64,000 nt of DNA, taken from NCBI RefSeq assembly GCF_002257565.1, contig NZ_CP022736.1, positions 372,001-436,000 of the forward strand, read 5' to 3'. Both the position numbers and the translations under genes were made by a program. Below the pieces are notes generated by a model that saw only the letters and a list, made by a program, of their open reading frames with translations, had not been told where the DNA came from and ran no database searches. The stretch is from Herbaspirillum sp. meg3 (GTDB lineage Bacteria > Pseudomonadota > Gammaproteobacteria > Burkholderiales > Burkholderiaceae_D). Of this stretch, positions 51,782-60,870 are shown one piece after another. Numbering within the stretch: the stretch's first letter is position 1; the number at the start of each line of letters is the position of its first letter.

Positions 51782-53824
51782 ATGCCCCAAATACCTACTC
51801 CCGCCATGCCAAAAAAAATCCTCATTGTCTGCAGTCACTTCTGGCCGTCCATGGGGGGGGTCGAATCGCGGATGGGCCAGTTTAGTACCTCACTTGTCAA
51901 TTCAGGTTACGCGGTCACGGTGTTGACCCAGCATATTCCTCATCGCAGCTCCAACGACTTTCACGGCGTGCTGATCAATGGCGTCGACGTCAATCAGTTT
52001 CCTGCCGCCATTCGCGACGCCGTAGCCTCTGGCGAATTCGATACCTGCATTCTGGTACAGGATCCGCTGGGTGTGATTATCTGGAGCATCGAAGACATGA
52101 CACCGCCATCGAATACGCGAGTGTTGATTCAACCGATCATCAACGAAGATGGCTATTCGCGCTGGAAGGATCGTCCGGAATTTCGCAGTCGTTTAAAAAC
52201 CATTCTAAAAGCGGCTGACGCCACGTTGGTCATGACGAAGAGCGGGCCAGATACCCGCTTTATGCGCAGCGAAGGCATCGACTATACCTATCTGCCGAAT
52301 GCCACGACGCAGGTCGAGCCTGCAGGTGATTTCAGGGCCCAGTACGGTATTCCGCGGGAAAAATTCCTAGTGCTGCATGTCGCCAATCTTTACTGGGTCA
52401 AAAATCATATCGGCTTGATCGATGCCTTACCCGATATACCTGTCGACTGGCAACTGGTCATGGTCGGCAATGTCAGCGGAGAAAACGATTGCGGTAATGC
52501 GGTTATGGCCAAATTGGCCGGCCGTCCCGAAATCCGATTCATACCGGGCCTGTCACGCGAATGGGTGGCGGCTGCCATGCAGGGTGCCGATGTGGTCGTG
52601 CTGGCCTCCAAGGGGGAGGGCTCGCCGATTACCATTCTTGAGGCGATGTCGCATGGCAAACCCTGGCTCGCGACACCGGAATGCGGCGCCGCCAACGATC
52701 ATGTCGGCGGCGTCATTTGCGAACTGAAAGATTTCAAGGCACATCTGCAAGTGCTGGCTGACGATCCGGCTTTGTGCCACTCCCTAGGGGAAATAAGCTA
52801 CGGTCACTGGAAGCAATGTTATTCGTGGCCGGTGGCAATAGCTGGCTGGATCGATTTGATCGAGCATGGCCGCTCGTCACACTCGTTCGAACCGGATCAA
52901 GCCTTGCGCGATAGGATGGATGATGCGCGTCGCAAAATTGCAGCGGCACTCGTGAAGGATGCCAGCTCTACCGGCCGCAGATCCATCGAATCGCAGACTA
53001 TCGCGCCGGTCGTCGGAGCTGGAGAGAAGCAACTTGAGCGAAATACGAAGCCATTATTTTCTATCATTGTCACGACGCATTGCCGGCCTGCGTTGTTGGC
53101 GCGCGCACTTTTGTCGCTATTAACACAAACTTTTACAGATTTCGAAATCGTGCTCGTGAGCGACGAAGGTAGCTTCGAAACTAAAACCGTGGCGAACAGC
53201 TATTTGCGGCAAGAGGATATCTTTCTCGTCTTGCCGAACGCAAAGGGCCCGTCGGAAACGCGCAATGCTGGCATCTATCACGCGAAGGGGCAGTTTGTCA
53301 TGTTTCTGGACGACGATGACACCTATCATCCCGAATATCTGCAGGTGCTTGTTGCGAACGAAGGTTTCAAGATTGATGCAGTCAATTACGTCAACTATAC
53401 GTTGCTCACCGAGACCCGCGAAGGCGGATCGGCAGAGACAGTCTCCGCCGAGGACATCGAGGTCGGCGGCAAGGATATACGGAGTTTGTTGATCGATAAT
53501 TTCATTCCTGGGAATGCATTCGTTTTCGCGACTGCGATGGCCAAATCGGTTCTGTTTGATCCACAGTTGAACAGTCATGAAAGTTGGGACTATATGATCG
53601 CGCTGCTGTTCAAATATGAATTCAATTTCATTGACACGTATGGCCCCATCGTCCACGAGAGCTTGCGTGAAAGCCGGAACAACGACGCCAAGAAGAGTGG
53701 GGCGACTGCACTCGACTATTTATCGATTTATCGCAAATGGCGGCATGCTGATCAAGAGGTCATGGCGGCGCGACAAGCGATGCTGCAATCGCAGGGCCTG
53801 GATATTCCGTCTGGGCTACTGTGA
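51782..53824 (+). CDS. Two-domain glycosyltransferase (GT4 + GT2)
   Basis: A 680-residue fusion. Residues about 9-365 form a GT4 domain (PKKILIVCSHFWPSMGGVESRM, LVLHVANLYWVKNHIGLIDAL, VVVLASKGEGSPITILEAMSHGKPWLATP). A linker of about 50 residues follows, then residues about 420-680 form a GT2 domain (PLFSIIVTTHCRPALLARAL, the DxD region MFLDDDDTYHPEYL, and HESWDYMIALLFKYEFNF). The GT2 half is a close paralogue of the separate GT2 gene at 55375. A second ATG at 51806 (MPKKILIVC) may be the true start; neither has a good ribosome binding site. It probably adds two successive sugars. Confidence 0.88.
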   Translation: MPQIPTPAMPKKILIVCSHFWPSMGGVESRMGQFSTSLVNSGYAVTVLTQHIPHRSSNDFHGVLINGVDVNQFPAAIRDAVASGEFDTCILVQDPLGVIIWSIEDMTPPSNTRVLIQPIINEDGYSRWKDRPEFRSRLKTILKAADATLVMTKSGPDTRFMRSEGIDYTYLPNATTQVEPAGDFRAQYGIPREKFLVLHVANLYWVKNHIGLIDALPDIPVDWQLVMVGNVSGENDCGNAVMAKLAGRPEIRFIPGLSREWVAAAMQGADVVVLASKGEGSPITILEAMSHGKPWLATPECGAANDHVGGVICELKDFKAHLQVLADDPALCHSLGEISYGHWKQCYSWPVAIAGWIDLIEHGRSSHSFEPDQALRDRMDDARRKIAAALVKDASSTGRRSIESQTIAPVVGAGEKQLERNTKPLFSIIVTTHCRPALLARALLSLLTQTFTDFEIVLVSDEGSFETKTVANSYLRQEDIFLVLPNAKGPSETRNAGIYHAKGQFVMFLDDDDTYHPEYLQVLVANEGFKIDAVNYVNYTLLTETREGGSAETVSAEDIEVGGKDIRSLLIDNFIPGNAFVFATAMAKSVLFDPQLNSHESWDYMIALLFKYEFNFIDTYGPIVHESLRESRNNDAKKSGATALDYLSIYRKWRHADQEVMAARQAMLQSQGLDIPSGLL

Positions 53825-53893
53825 TTTGAGTTGAAAATGTGAAGTTCGTATTTGAAATCGTTGGGCGTTTTTAAACTGATTTGGGGGTAGTGC

Positions 53894-54412
53894 GTGATTA
53901 AATTGAATCTTGGATCGGGCGGCGCGCCGCTACAAGGGTATGTCAACGTCGATGTCGCTCCCGAGCGCATTGGGGTTACTCCCGACATCATTTGTGACAT
54001 CACAAATCTCTCAGTATTTGAAGATAATTTCGCTGATGAGATTTTGTCCGTGCACGTAATCGAACATTTCTGGCGTTGGGATGTGGTCGACATCCTGAAG
54101 GAGTGGGTGCGCGTACTGAAGCCGGGCGGACGCCTGATTCTGGAATGTCCGAATCTGATATCGGCCTGCGAAGCAGTGCTAGCCAATCCGGACGTCGCTT
54201 CGGGGCCGGGGCCTGAGGGGCAGCGTTCGATGTGGTGTCTTTACGGCGACCCAGTTCACAAGGATCCGTTGATGTGCCACCGTTGGCTGTATACACCTTT
54301 ATCACTGGGCCAGGTCATGCTGGAAGCCGGTCTGATCGATCTGAAGCGTGAGCCGGCGCAATACAAGATGAAAGAACCTAGAGATATGCGTATTACCGGA
54401 GTCAAACCATAG
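53894..54412 (+). CDS. SAM-dependent methyltransferase-like protein
   Basis: A 172-residue class I methyltransferase-fold protein. LNLGSGGAPLQGYVNVDV is motif I with the acidic residue of the following strand, SVHVIEHFWRWDVVDILKEWVRVLKPGGRLILECPN covers motifs II-III of the Methyltransf_11 group, and the C-terminus is short. Such enzymes in glycan clusters often cap or modify sugars. It starts with GTG at 53894 after a GGGGG run and lies 69 bases after the fusion glycosyltransferase. Confidence 0.82.
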   Translation: MIKLNLGSGGAPLQGYVNVDVAPERIGVTPDIICDITNLSVFEDNFADEILSVHVIEHFWRWDVVDILKEWVRVLKPGGRLILECPNLISACEAVLANPDVASGPGPEGQRSMWCLYGDPVHKDPLMCHRWLYTPLSLGQVMLEAGLIDLKREPAQYKMKEPRDMRITGVKP

Positions 54413-54448
54413 CGTCTCGGTAGACGCAACCTTAAGGAGCTTGCAAAT

Positions 54449-54967
54449 ATGCATGACAGCGCCAGACGTGCTATAGCGCGGTTTTATAATGACCCTCAAT
54501 ACAAAGCCTATGTCGACAGCTGCCAAGTCGCGGATATGGGATCTTTGAACATCAATGGCGCGACGCGCGATATCGTGCCACATTGCGTTGGGTTCGATAT
54601 TGTGGAGGGACCAGGGGTGGACGTCGTTCTAAAGCCCGGGATCATTCCACCGGAACATCAGAAAAAATATGGGATGGTCTTTAGCATAAACTCGTTTGTA
54701 TTTTGTCCTTATCCTGACGTTTACAAAAAGCAGATTACCGACTTGCTGGCCAATGATGGGCTGCTGTTCCTGACTGCTTGCTCAGAAAAATGCACGCAAA
54801 AACACTCGACTTCGAATAATGAATACGACTATGAAGACACTTTCCGTGTGACATCGAAAGAGCTTGAAGAATTTTTCAGTGTTGAATTCGACATTCTCGA
54901 GCTCAACGAGCTCCGTTATGAGCATTCTGATAGTGTGTTGATCGGTAGGCTCAAGCGCCGAGTCTGA
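54449..54967 (+). CDS. Methyltransferase-like protein
   Basis: A 172-residue protein with a divergent Rossmann methyltransferase fold: ADMGSLNINGATRDIVPHCVGFDIVEGPGVDVVL (motif I as VxDxGS, then the D of the second strand), GMVFSINSFVFCPYPDVYKKQITDLLANDGLLFLT and a Tyr/Asp-rich segment. The catalytic residues are not obvious. GGAG precedes the ATG by nine bases. It is the last plus-strand gene of the cluster. It has the same length as the upstream methyltransferase but is not obviously a copy of it. Confidence 0.7.
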   Translation: MHDSARRAIARFYNDPQYKAYVDSCQVADMGSLNINGATRDIVPHCVGFDIVEGPGVDVVLKPGIIPPEHQKKYGMVFSINSFVFCPYPDVYKKQITDLLANDGLLFLTACSEKCTQKHSTSNNEYDYEDTFRVTSKELEEFFSVEFDILELNELRYEHSDSVLIGRLKRRV

Positions 54968-55374
54968 TGACTGTATTGGAAGAGGCGGGCAGGTGGGGCA
55001 CCAGTGAAGCTTGGCGTGTTCTGTCCACCTTTAACGGTAACGGTTTCCAGCTGAAACAGATGCGGCTGCTCCGCATAAGTAACGACGCCATCCCAGAGGG
55101 CACTCATTCGCACCATCTTTTTCATAGGGTCGCCTTCCGAAATGGATGACGCGGTACGCCGTTGCCTCAGTATGGCTTTGGCGGCATCGATCTGCTTACA
55201 ATCGAAAATGCAGTATCGATCGGTTCATAGCCGTGTTGTTGGCGGTGGGGGCGTTGCAAATCGGTAGTCGCGATACAGGCAATTCTTCTGAAAAAATCAC
55301 CTGATGCAATGAGATGGCCGAGATAGATGCTGCAAGTCTTGGTCGGCATGAGCTTGTTCAGCTTGGGATGAAGC
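54968..55374. other. Convergent intergenic stretch
   Basis: About 400 bases between the two converging glycan clusters. Short frames on both strands (plus 54967-55149; minus 54916-55125 and 55167-55349) lack ribosome binding sites and families I can name. They may be remnants of an insertion or former gene. I see no terminator with a T-run. Confidence 0.4.
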
Positions 55375-56154
55375 TCACAATAATTCTTGCGGTAGATCCA
55401 GGCCGAAGCTCTTGAGCATCTCTTTTCGTTTGGCTTTTACTTCCGGATCGTCGATCGGCCATTTTCGGTAAATCGACAGATAATCCAGAGTCCGGGAGCC
55501 GCTCGATGTGTTGTTCCGGCTCGGGCCTTCATTGTTGTGCACAACAGGGCCGGCAATGTTCAGGAAGTTGAATTCATACTGCAGCACCAGGGAGAGTAGG
55601 TAATCCCAATCCTCGTGGCTATTCAGATTGACATCGAACCGGTGATGCTTGGCTATGGACGATGACATCACTATCGCGTTGTTCGGAATGAAATTGGAGA
55701 CCAATAAGGAGCCGATTTCCGTTGTGCCTGTGTTGACTTCCGTCGATGACAGAAGCTCGACGCCTTCTGGATGCTGGCGTTCACGAACCTTCGTGTAATT
55801 TGTATAATTGATGGCATTGCCGACGAACACATTGCTGTCGGCTATATTTTGCAAAAAGTCGCTCTGGTAGCTATCGTCGTCGTCTAGGAAGAGGATATAA
55901 CGTCCCGTCGCGTGATGAACTCCGGCATTGCGAGTTTCAGCGGGGCCTTTGGTATGCGGGAGTACGAGGAAAATATCGCTTTCCCGCAAGTTTCTGGCCG
56001 CGGCCTCCTTGGTTTCGATTCCACCTTCGTCGGTTGCGAGAACGATTTCAAAGTCGGTGAATGTTTGCGTCAATAATGAGTTCAGCGCACGCTCCAGAAT
56101 CTGGGGTCTGCGATGAGTTGTCACCACGATAGAAAACAACGGGGGCATTTTCAT
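55375..56154 (-). CDS. Family 2 glycosyltransferase
   Basis: A 259-residue single-domain GT2 enzyme beginning MKMPPLFSIVVTTHRRPQILERALNSLLTQTFTDFEIVLATDEGG, with the DxD metal site in YILFLDDDDSYQSDFL and the acceptor-side NSHEDWDYLLSLVLQYEFNF. It aligns without gaps over most of its length, and with roughly half its residues identical by eye, to the GT2 half of the fusion protein ending at 53824, including the C-terminus YLSIYRKW. AAAGGA lies five bases before the start. It is the last gene of the minus-strand cluster. Confidence 0.92.
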   Translation of the reverse strand: MKMPPLFSIVVTTHRRPQILERALNSLLTQTFTDFEIVLATDEGGIETKEAAARNLRESDIFLVLPHTKGPAETRNAGVHHATGRYILFLDDDDSYQSDFLQNIADSNVFVGNAINYTNYTKVRERQHPEGVELLSSTEVNTGTTEIGSLLVSNFIPNNAIVMSSSIAKHHRFDVNLNSHEDWDYLLSLVLQYEFNFLNIAGPVVHNNEGPSRNNTSSGSRTLDYLSIYRKWPIDDPEVKAKRKEMLKSFGLDLPQELL

Positions 56155-56485
56155 GTCAATCCTTTACCGTTGCTGATGGCAAAAATACGCAACGTCTACC
56201 AATTTTTATCGAGTTGAGAGGCGCATCCCGCATGTCCTGAAAAACGCCCCACTTTTTCGACGCATATAAGCAGTATCTTAATTCGGGGAAAGATATGGTA
56301 AAGCGGCAATAACAGATTGAATCTGCTATTTATTCTTCTTTTGGGATATAAAGCTGAAAATTGGCTTAGGTTTCTTCCGGAACACGTCGTCGGCAAGCAG
56401 TAACGTCTCGCCGTCGCAACCGAGGCTCCATGCGCGAATTGTCATATTTTTTAATCTGCGAAAAATACGGCAAACTCAAAAAATA
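56155..56485. other. Intergenic stretch between glycosyltransferase genes
   Basis: About 330 bases, relatively AT-rich, with no supported gene or clear hairpin terminator. A 66-codon minus-strand frame (56196-56396) shows no domain or ribosome binding site. Confidence 0.4.
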
Positions 56486-57214
56486 TTATTTATTGGTCTG
56501 TACGCTGGACGTATCGTGTTCGTTTTTTGTAATCACCAGAGGTGGAAAGCACGCGAATGAATTTGTTGAAGAATAAAATCTATTCATCGCTATATCGATG
56601 CCGTTATTCGGAAGCTCTCTATTCAGCCCGGGGAAATACAAAAGAAAATGTTGTAACGGAAAACATCCTTTGATGAATTTCTCTGCCCCTTTGGGGCTGA
56701 TGCTATAAGCCGGAGTGCCAAAACATTTATCAAGGGGCAACAGGTTCGGTCGCTGAGTTGCTATCTGAAATTCGTATGTCCTATTTCTTAGTTGATTTTG
56801 ATCAAAAAAGATGACGGCAGGAGATACCTCGGGCATGGAATTCAAAGACAGGATTGAATCAAAATTCCAGCCCCACATTACAATGTCCCAATCATCCGGA
56901 AGATTACTCAACAGCTGTTGCTGCATTGACTGAAAATCGTGTCGGAATATTGCATCATCTTCCGCGACCGTCATGATTTCATTGTTATCTATCGCATCAA
57001 ACCAGATCGCCAAATGGGAAAGTGCGCATCCATAAGCTCCCTTGGTATAGTTCAGATTGCTTGCAAAGAGACTCGGATCGTTCAATACCTCCGCCGCTAT
57101 TGAGGTTCCTCTGACGGCATTGATAAACTCGTAATCAAGATGACTATTTTTTTCCAGAAAACTCGCTCTTCGAGCAAGTGCGTCATCTAAACTGATAACA
57201 CGAACGGGGACCAT
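56486..57214 (-). CDS. Family 25 glycosyltransferase (LPS-type)
   Basis: A 242-residue protein of the GT25 family, which includes lipooligosaccharide galactosyltransferases. Typical features are the start VRVISLDDALARRASFLEKN, FINAVRG, TKGAYGCALSHLAIWFDAID, the DxD-like acidic motif in TVAEDDAIF and WDIVMWGWNFD. Near the C-terminus, CFGTPAYSISPKGAEKFI is the conserved acceptor-side segment. I start at the ATG at 57214; the TTG seven codons upstream is less likely. It is flanked by 270 and 315 bases without genes, so it may have its own promoter. Confidence 0.85.
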   Translation of the reverse strand: MVPVRVISLDDALARRASFLEKNSHLDYEFINAVRGTSIAAEVLNDPSLFASNLNYTKGAYGCALSHLAIWFDAIDNNEIMTVAEDDAIFRHDFQSMQQQLLSNLPDDWDIVMWGWNFDSILSLNSMPEVSPAVIFFDQNQLRNRTYEFQIATQRPNLLPLDKCFGTPAYSISPKGAEKFIKGCFPLQHFLLYFPGLNRELPNNGIDIAMNRFYSSTNSFACFPPLVITKNEHDTSSVQTNK

Positions 57215-57529
57215 TGTTAAAGTTACCCTTCTCAATATTCAAAATTGTTTTGATGAAGAATCTGGCGGATCAGCAAAAGCCATTCCTGTTGACGGCATGG
57301 ATTCCTTGCGTCAAAAAAGTGTATCAATGAAATCAAGATAGACAAGCTCGGAGGATCCTGTTTTTTTGACTTCATTTGATTGATTTAAAGACATCTTTGA
57401 GAATGACAATGATTTCTGCGCGAGGGCGGCAACTTTGCCTCTCTCTCCGCACTCGACGAGACTGAGTTACTGGGTCGTCTTCCCAATCAGTAAGTCAGCT
57501 ATTGCGCGAGGGCTGCGCCACTAAAAATC
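57215..57529. other. Intergenic stretch
   Basis: About 315 bases without a supported gene, AT-rich in its right half next to the GT25 start. I see no repeat, terminator or promoter that I can defend. Confidence 0.4.
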
Positions 57530-58471
57530 TTAGCCAATGGCATTAAGAAAAATATGCGCATTATTCTGAGGGCTATATGTCATTTGAAGATCATTCGAGA
57601 TGGCTGCAATATCGAACGTGTTATGGTCTCTTTCAGCATCCACGTTACGCAATAACTCTACCAGATCGTGACCATTGGCAAACATAAGAGATTCCAGATT
57701 GTAGTGGCGCATGATCTCCTCATAATGTTTGGTTTTGGACACCAGAGGAACCATGCCTCGTACCAAACTGGTAATCAATTTGTTGGGAGATTTGGCATAT
57801 GAATTGATATGCCCGTCAAACACAAAGTGGCTCAACAATGTATGGCTATAGTTCCGGGTCACTTCATAAAAAGTGTTTTCGTGAAATGGAATGTGTGGAA
57901 TGCCTTCCGTAACATTGGATGAGGTGATAAAACCGAATTGGCTCCTGGGTATTCTGCTGCGATCCACTGCCTTATTGAAAATGTACTTGAATGCCTTGTC
58001 GAATGACTCCGGATATCCAAACCAGCATATCTGGTTTGTTCTTTGCACTGGTAATTCACTTGTTCCTTGAGGCAATGCGATAGAGTCAACGGACTCTGGT
58101 ACGACAATCACATCAACCCAGACTGCGGATTGCAATATTTCCTTGTGCAGTAAAGTCGGCATCACGAACAGGTCGGCAATTTCGGCGATGGCGACATATC
58201 GATCCAGATTGTAGATATCTGAGCCAAGGCAAATGATCTTGCAGCCCATTTGCCGTTTTATTTCCTGTGCGTTTAACAGCGCGTCGGTGTCGTCGTAACT
58301 AACAAGCAAATATTTCGGTTGCTCAATAGTGATGGCCGCACCCGGTGCGTAGATTAATTTTTCTGCGGACTGGTTTAAATCCTTCAGCCCAGAGACCAAT
58401 GGATCTGATTGGACGCGGGCAAGCGCATTTCCGCTGCCATAGGACCTGATGAGTAAAAAATCATTTTGCAT
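57530..58471 (-). CDS. Glycosyltransferase, paralogue of the gene at 50735
   Basis: A 313-residue GT-B-like protein. The second half carries QICWFGYPESF near residue 166, SPNKLITSLVRGMVPLVSKTKHYEEIM near 225-250 and a C-terminal DLVELLRNV, matching the same stretches of the plus-strand glycosyltransferase at 50735. The first half (KYLLVSYDDTDALLNAQEIKRQMGCKIICLGSDIYNLDRYVAIAEIADLFVMPT) is more diverged. I use the ATG at 58471, 13 bases after the rfbD stop, so it is probably the next gene of the rfb operon. Donor and acceptor are unknown. Confidence 0.7.
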   Translation of the reverse strand: MQNDFLLIRSYGSGNALARVQSDPLVSGLKDLNQSAEKLIYAPGAAITIEQPKYLLVSYDDTDALLNAQEIKRQMGCKIICLGSDIYNLDRYVAIAEIADLFVMPTLLHKEILQSAVWVDVIVVPESVDSIALPQGTSELPVQRTNQICWFGYPESFDKAFKYIFNKAVDRSRIPRSQFGFITSSNVTEGIPHIPFHENTFYEVTRNYSHTLLSHFVFDGHINSYAKSPNKLITSLVRGMVPLVSKTKHYEEIMRHYNLESLMFANGHDLVELLRNVDAERDHNTFDIAAISNDLQMTYSPQNNAHIFLNAIG

Positions 58472-58484
58472 ATTCAATGGATGG

Positions 58485-59414
58485 TTAGAATTTGTAATTT
58501 TCTGCTTGCTTGAACTTCGGTAATTCTGCAAGGCATTGATCGACAGTGTCGTGCCATAGTGGCAAAGTGATGTTGAATGTTTGTCGTATCTTGTGGGTGT
58601 CCAGCCTGGAATTCGAAGGTCGTCTGGCTGCCGCGGGATAGTCGGCAGTAGCGATCGCGGAAATTGCGTCGGGGGCCAGTTTGATCGGGAAGCCGAGAAG
58701 CGCCAACTGGCTTACGATATGCTGCGCGTAGCCGTGCCATGACACTTCTCCATTGGCAGTCAGGTGATAGCTGCCGGTGTTTGTTCGCATATAGGTAGCG
58801 AACGACATATTTTCTGGACGTTGTTGTAAACACTGCCGCAATGCCTGACTAATGGTTTTAGTCCAAGTTGGCGCACCGATTTGGTCAGCAACAACATTCA
58901 GGCTCTGACGTTCTTGCGCGAGTCGAACTATCGTTTTCAGGAAGTTGTTGCCATGCGCACCGTACACCCAACCGATTCGAAAAATCCAGTACGCGTCGGA
59001 ATGACTCGCGATAGCCTGCTCCCCTTGAAACTTGGTCTTCCCATAGATATTCAAGGGACAGGCTTGATCAAGTTCAATGTAGGGAGACATCTTCAGGCCA
59101 TCGAAGATGTAGTCGGTCGAAAAGTGAACGAATCCGGCGTCCAAAGCTTGAGCTTCCTGTGCCAATATCCTCGGCGCGTCAGTATTGATTTGAGTCGCCA
59201 CTGAGACGTCAATTTCGGCTTGATCGACTGCAGTATATGCAGCTGGATTAATAATCAGATCAGGACGAATCGCGCGTACAACACTGCGTATCTGATCTGG
59301 TTGCCTCAGATCCATTTCTGCACGTGATAGGCAAATGACTTGACCGAGAGACTGCAGATCCCCTGCAAGAATATGGCCAAGCTGACCTGTCTGTCCGGTG
59401 AGCAGTATTTTCAA
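58485..59414 (-). CDS. rfbD: dTDP-4-dehydrorhamnose reductase
   Basis: Last step of dTDP-L-rhamnose synthesis: NAD(P)H-dependent reduction of dTDP-4-keto-L-rhamnose. The 309 residues start KILLTGQTGQLGHILAGDL (coenzyme motif) and contain NPAAYTAVDQAEID, FVHFSTDYIFDG and a Tyr-x3-Lys in IYGKTKFQGEQAI, with GWVYGAHGNNFLKT. The start codon is TTG within a four-base overlap with the rfbC stop (TTGA), a tight translational coupling. Residue composition and length are normal for RmlD. Confidence 0.93.
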   Translation of the reverse strand: MKILLTGQTGQLGHILAGDLQSLGQVICLSRAEMDLRQPDQIRSVVRAIRPDLIINPAAYTAVDQAEIDVSVATQINTDAPRILAQEAQALDAGFVHFSTDYIFDGLKMSPYIELDQACPLNIYGKTKFQGEQAIASHSDAYWIFRIGWVYGAHGNNFLKTIVRLAQERQSLNVVADQIGAPTWTKTISQALRQCLQQRPENMSFATYMRTNTGSYHLTANGEVSWHGYAQHIVSQLALLGFPIKLAPDAISAIATADYPAAARRPSNSRLDTHKIRQTFNITLPLWHDTVDQCLAELPKFKQAENYKF

Positions 59415-59956
59415 TCGAATACCTCCGACTGGCTCAGGAGCTTGCCTTCTCGGTCTTTTGCAGACATCTGCGGCACCTCGGAAATCCTCCAGTCGATGCC
59501 AATTGCAGGATCATTCCATAAAATGCAACGCTCATGCTCCGGTGCCCAGTAATCAGTAGTCTTGTATAGAAACTCTGCATAGTCGCTTAACACCAGGAAG
59601 CCATGTGCGAAACCGGCAGGGATCCACATCTGGTGCTTGTTGTCGGCTGAAAGAATAGTACTGGTCCATTGTCCGAATGTCGGCGAGCTCCTGCGGACAT
59701 CGACGGCAACGTCGAGCACTTCGCCTGTAGTTACACGCACCAATTTACCTTGCGGATGTTGAATTTGATAATGCAAACCGCGCAGCACATTGCGCGCTGA
59801 GCGTGAATGATTATCTTGGACGAAGTTGGCGGTAATGCCGGTCAATTCGGCAAAGTGGCGAGCATTGAAACTCTCGAAGAAAAAACCGCGCGCATCGCCG
59901 AATACAGTTGGCTCGACAACCATTACTTCGGGAAGATTCGTGGCAATAATGTTCAT
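59411..59956 (-). CDS. rfbC: dTDP-4-dehydrorhamnose 3,5-epimerase
   Basis: Cupin-fold epimerase of 181 residues that converts dTDP-4-keto-6-deoxyglucose to the L-rhamno form. Catalytic motifs are visible: GFFFESFNARHFAELTG, QDNHSRSARNVLRGLHYQIQHPQGKLVRV with the conserved His and Lys, VAVDVRRSSPTFGQW, and IPAGFAHGFLVLSDYAEFLYKTTDYWAPEHERCILWNDPAIGIDW. It ends in the overlap with rfbD and begins eight bases after rfbA. Confidence 0.95.
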   Translation of the reverse strand: MNIIATNLPEVMVVEPTVFGDARGFFFESFNARHFAELTGITANFVQDNHSRSARNVLRGLHYQIQHPQGKLVRVTTGEVLDVAVDVRRSSPTFGQWTSTILSADNKHQMWIPAGFAHGFLVLSDYAEFLYKTTDYWAPEHERCILWNDPAIGIDWRISEVPQMSAKDREGKLLSQSEVFD

Positions 59957-59964
59957 GTCGTGTC

Positions 59965-60870
59965 TTAGTAATTCATGTCGGTGAGCAAACGCAACAAGTA
60001 TTGGCCGTAGGCGTTCTTTTTCAATGGCGCCGCCAGTTTTTCCAATTGCGCGGCGTCGATATAGCCACGGCGATACGCTATTTCTTCCGGGCAGGCGACT
60101 TTCAGGCCCTGGCGTTTTTCGATGGTGGCGATGAACTGGCTTGCTTCCAGAAGCGAATCGTGGGTACCAGTGTCCAGCCAGGCGATTCCACGGCCCATTA
60201 ATTCGACTTGAAGCTGGTTGCGTTCCAGATAGGAGCGATTGACGTCGGTGATTTCCAGTTCGCCGCGTGCGGAAGGCTGAATGCTGTCAGCAATATCGCA
60301 AACCTGGTTGTCGTAGAAATACAGGCCGGTTACCGCATAGTTCGACTTTGGCTGAGCAGGCTTTTCGACAATGCCGACAGCTCTCCGTTGATGGTCAAAC
60401 TCGACTACTCCATAGCGTTCCGGATCGTTGACGTGATAGGCGAACACTGTTGCTCCATCGGGGGCTGCAGCCGCCGCCCGCAACTGATTTTCAAAATCAC
60501 GGCCGTAAAAAATGTTATCGCCTAGAATCAGCGCTGAAGGCGCATTGTCGATAAAGTTGCGACCAATGATGAACGCTTGCGCCAGCCCGTCCGGTGATGG
60601 TTGTACTGCGTAGCTGAGGTTGAGTCCCCACTGGGATCCGTCACCGAGCAATTCGGTAAATCGCGGCGTGTCCTGTGGTGTTGAGATGATCAGGATGTCG
60701 CGAATACCTGCCAGCATCAGACTGGTCAGCGGGTAATACACCATCGGCTTGTCATAGATCGGCATGAGTTGCTTCGACATGACCGTCGTTGCAGGATACA
60801 GGCGTGTGCCGGATCCGCCAGCCAGGATGATGCCTTTGCGCTCCGGCGTCATCCGATTATCGATGCTCAT
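59965..60870 (-). CDS. rfbA: Glucose-1-phosphate thymidylyltransferase
   Basis: First step of the pathway: dTTP plus glucose-1-phosphate gives dTDP-glucose. The 301 residues contain KGIILAGGSGTRLYPATTVMSKQLMPIYDKPMVYYPLTSLMLAGI, ALILGDNIFYG, VVEFDHQRRAVGIVEKPAQPKSNYAVTGLYFYD and GRGIAWLDTGTHDSLLEAS, all standard RmlA motifs. I use the ATG at 60870 with GGAGGAAG just upstream; it overlaps the rfbB stop by four bases (ATGA). The longer open frame to 60942 lies within rfbB. Confidence 0.96.
   Translation of the reverse strand: MSIDNRMTPERKGIILAGGSGTRLYPATTVMSKQLMPIYDKPMVYYPLTSLMLAGIRDILIISTPQDTPRFTELLGDGSQWGLNLSYAVQPSPDGLAQAFIIGRNFIDNAPSALILGDNIFYGRDFENQLRAAAAAPDGATVFAYHVNDPERYGVVEFDHQRRAVGIVEKPAQPKSNYAVTGLYFYDNQVCDIADSIQPSARGELEITDVNRSYLERNQLQVELMGRGIAWLDTGTHDSLLEASQFIATIEKRQGLKVACPEEIAYRRGYIDAAQLEKLAAPLKKNAYGQYLLRLLTDMNY

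Noticed and set aside
54916..55349. Minus-strand frames at 54916-55125 and 55167-55349 considered as transposase remnants
   Set aside because: The peptides do not contain any transposase motif I can name, and no inverted repeats or target duplications border them.
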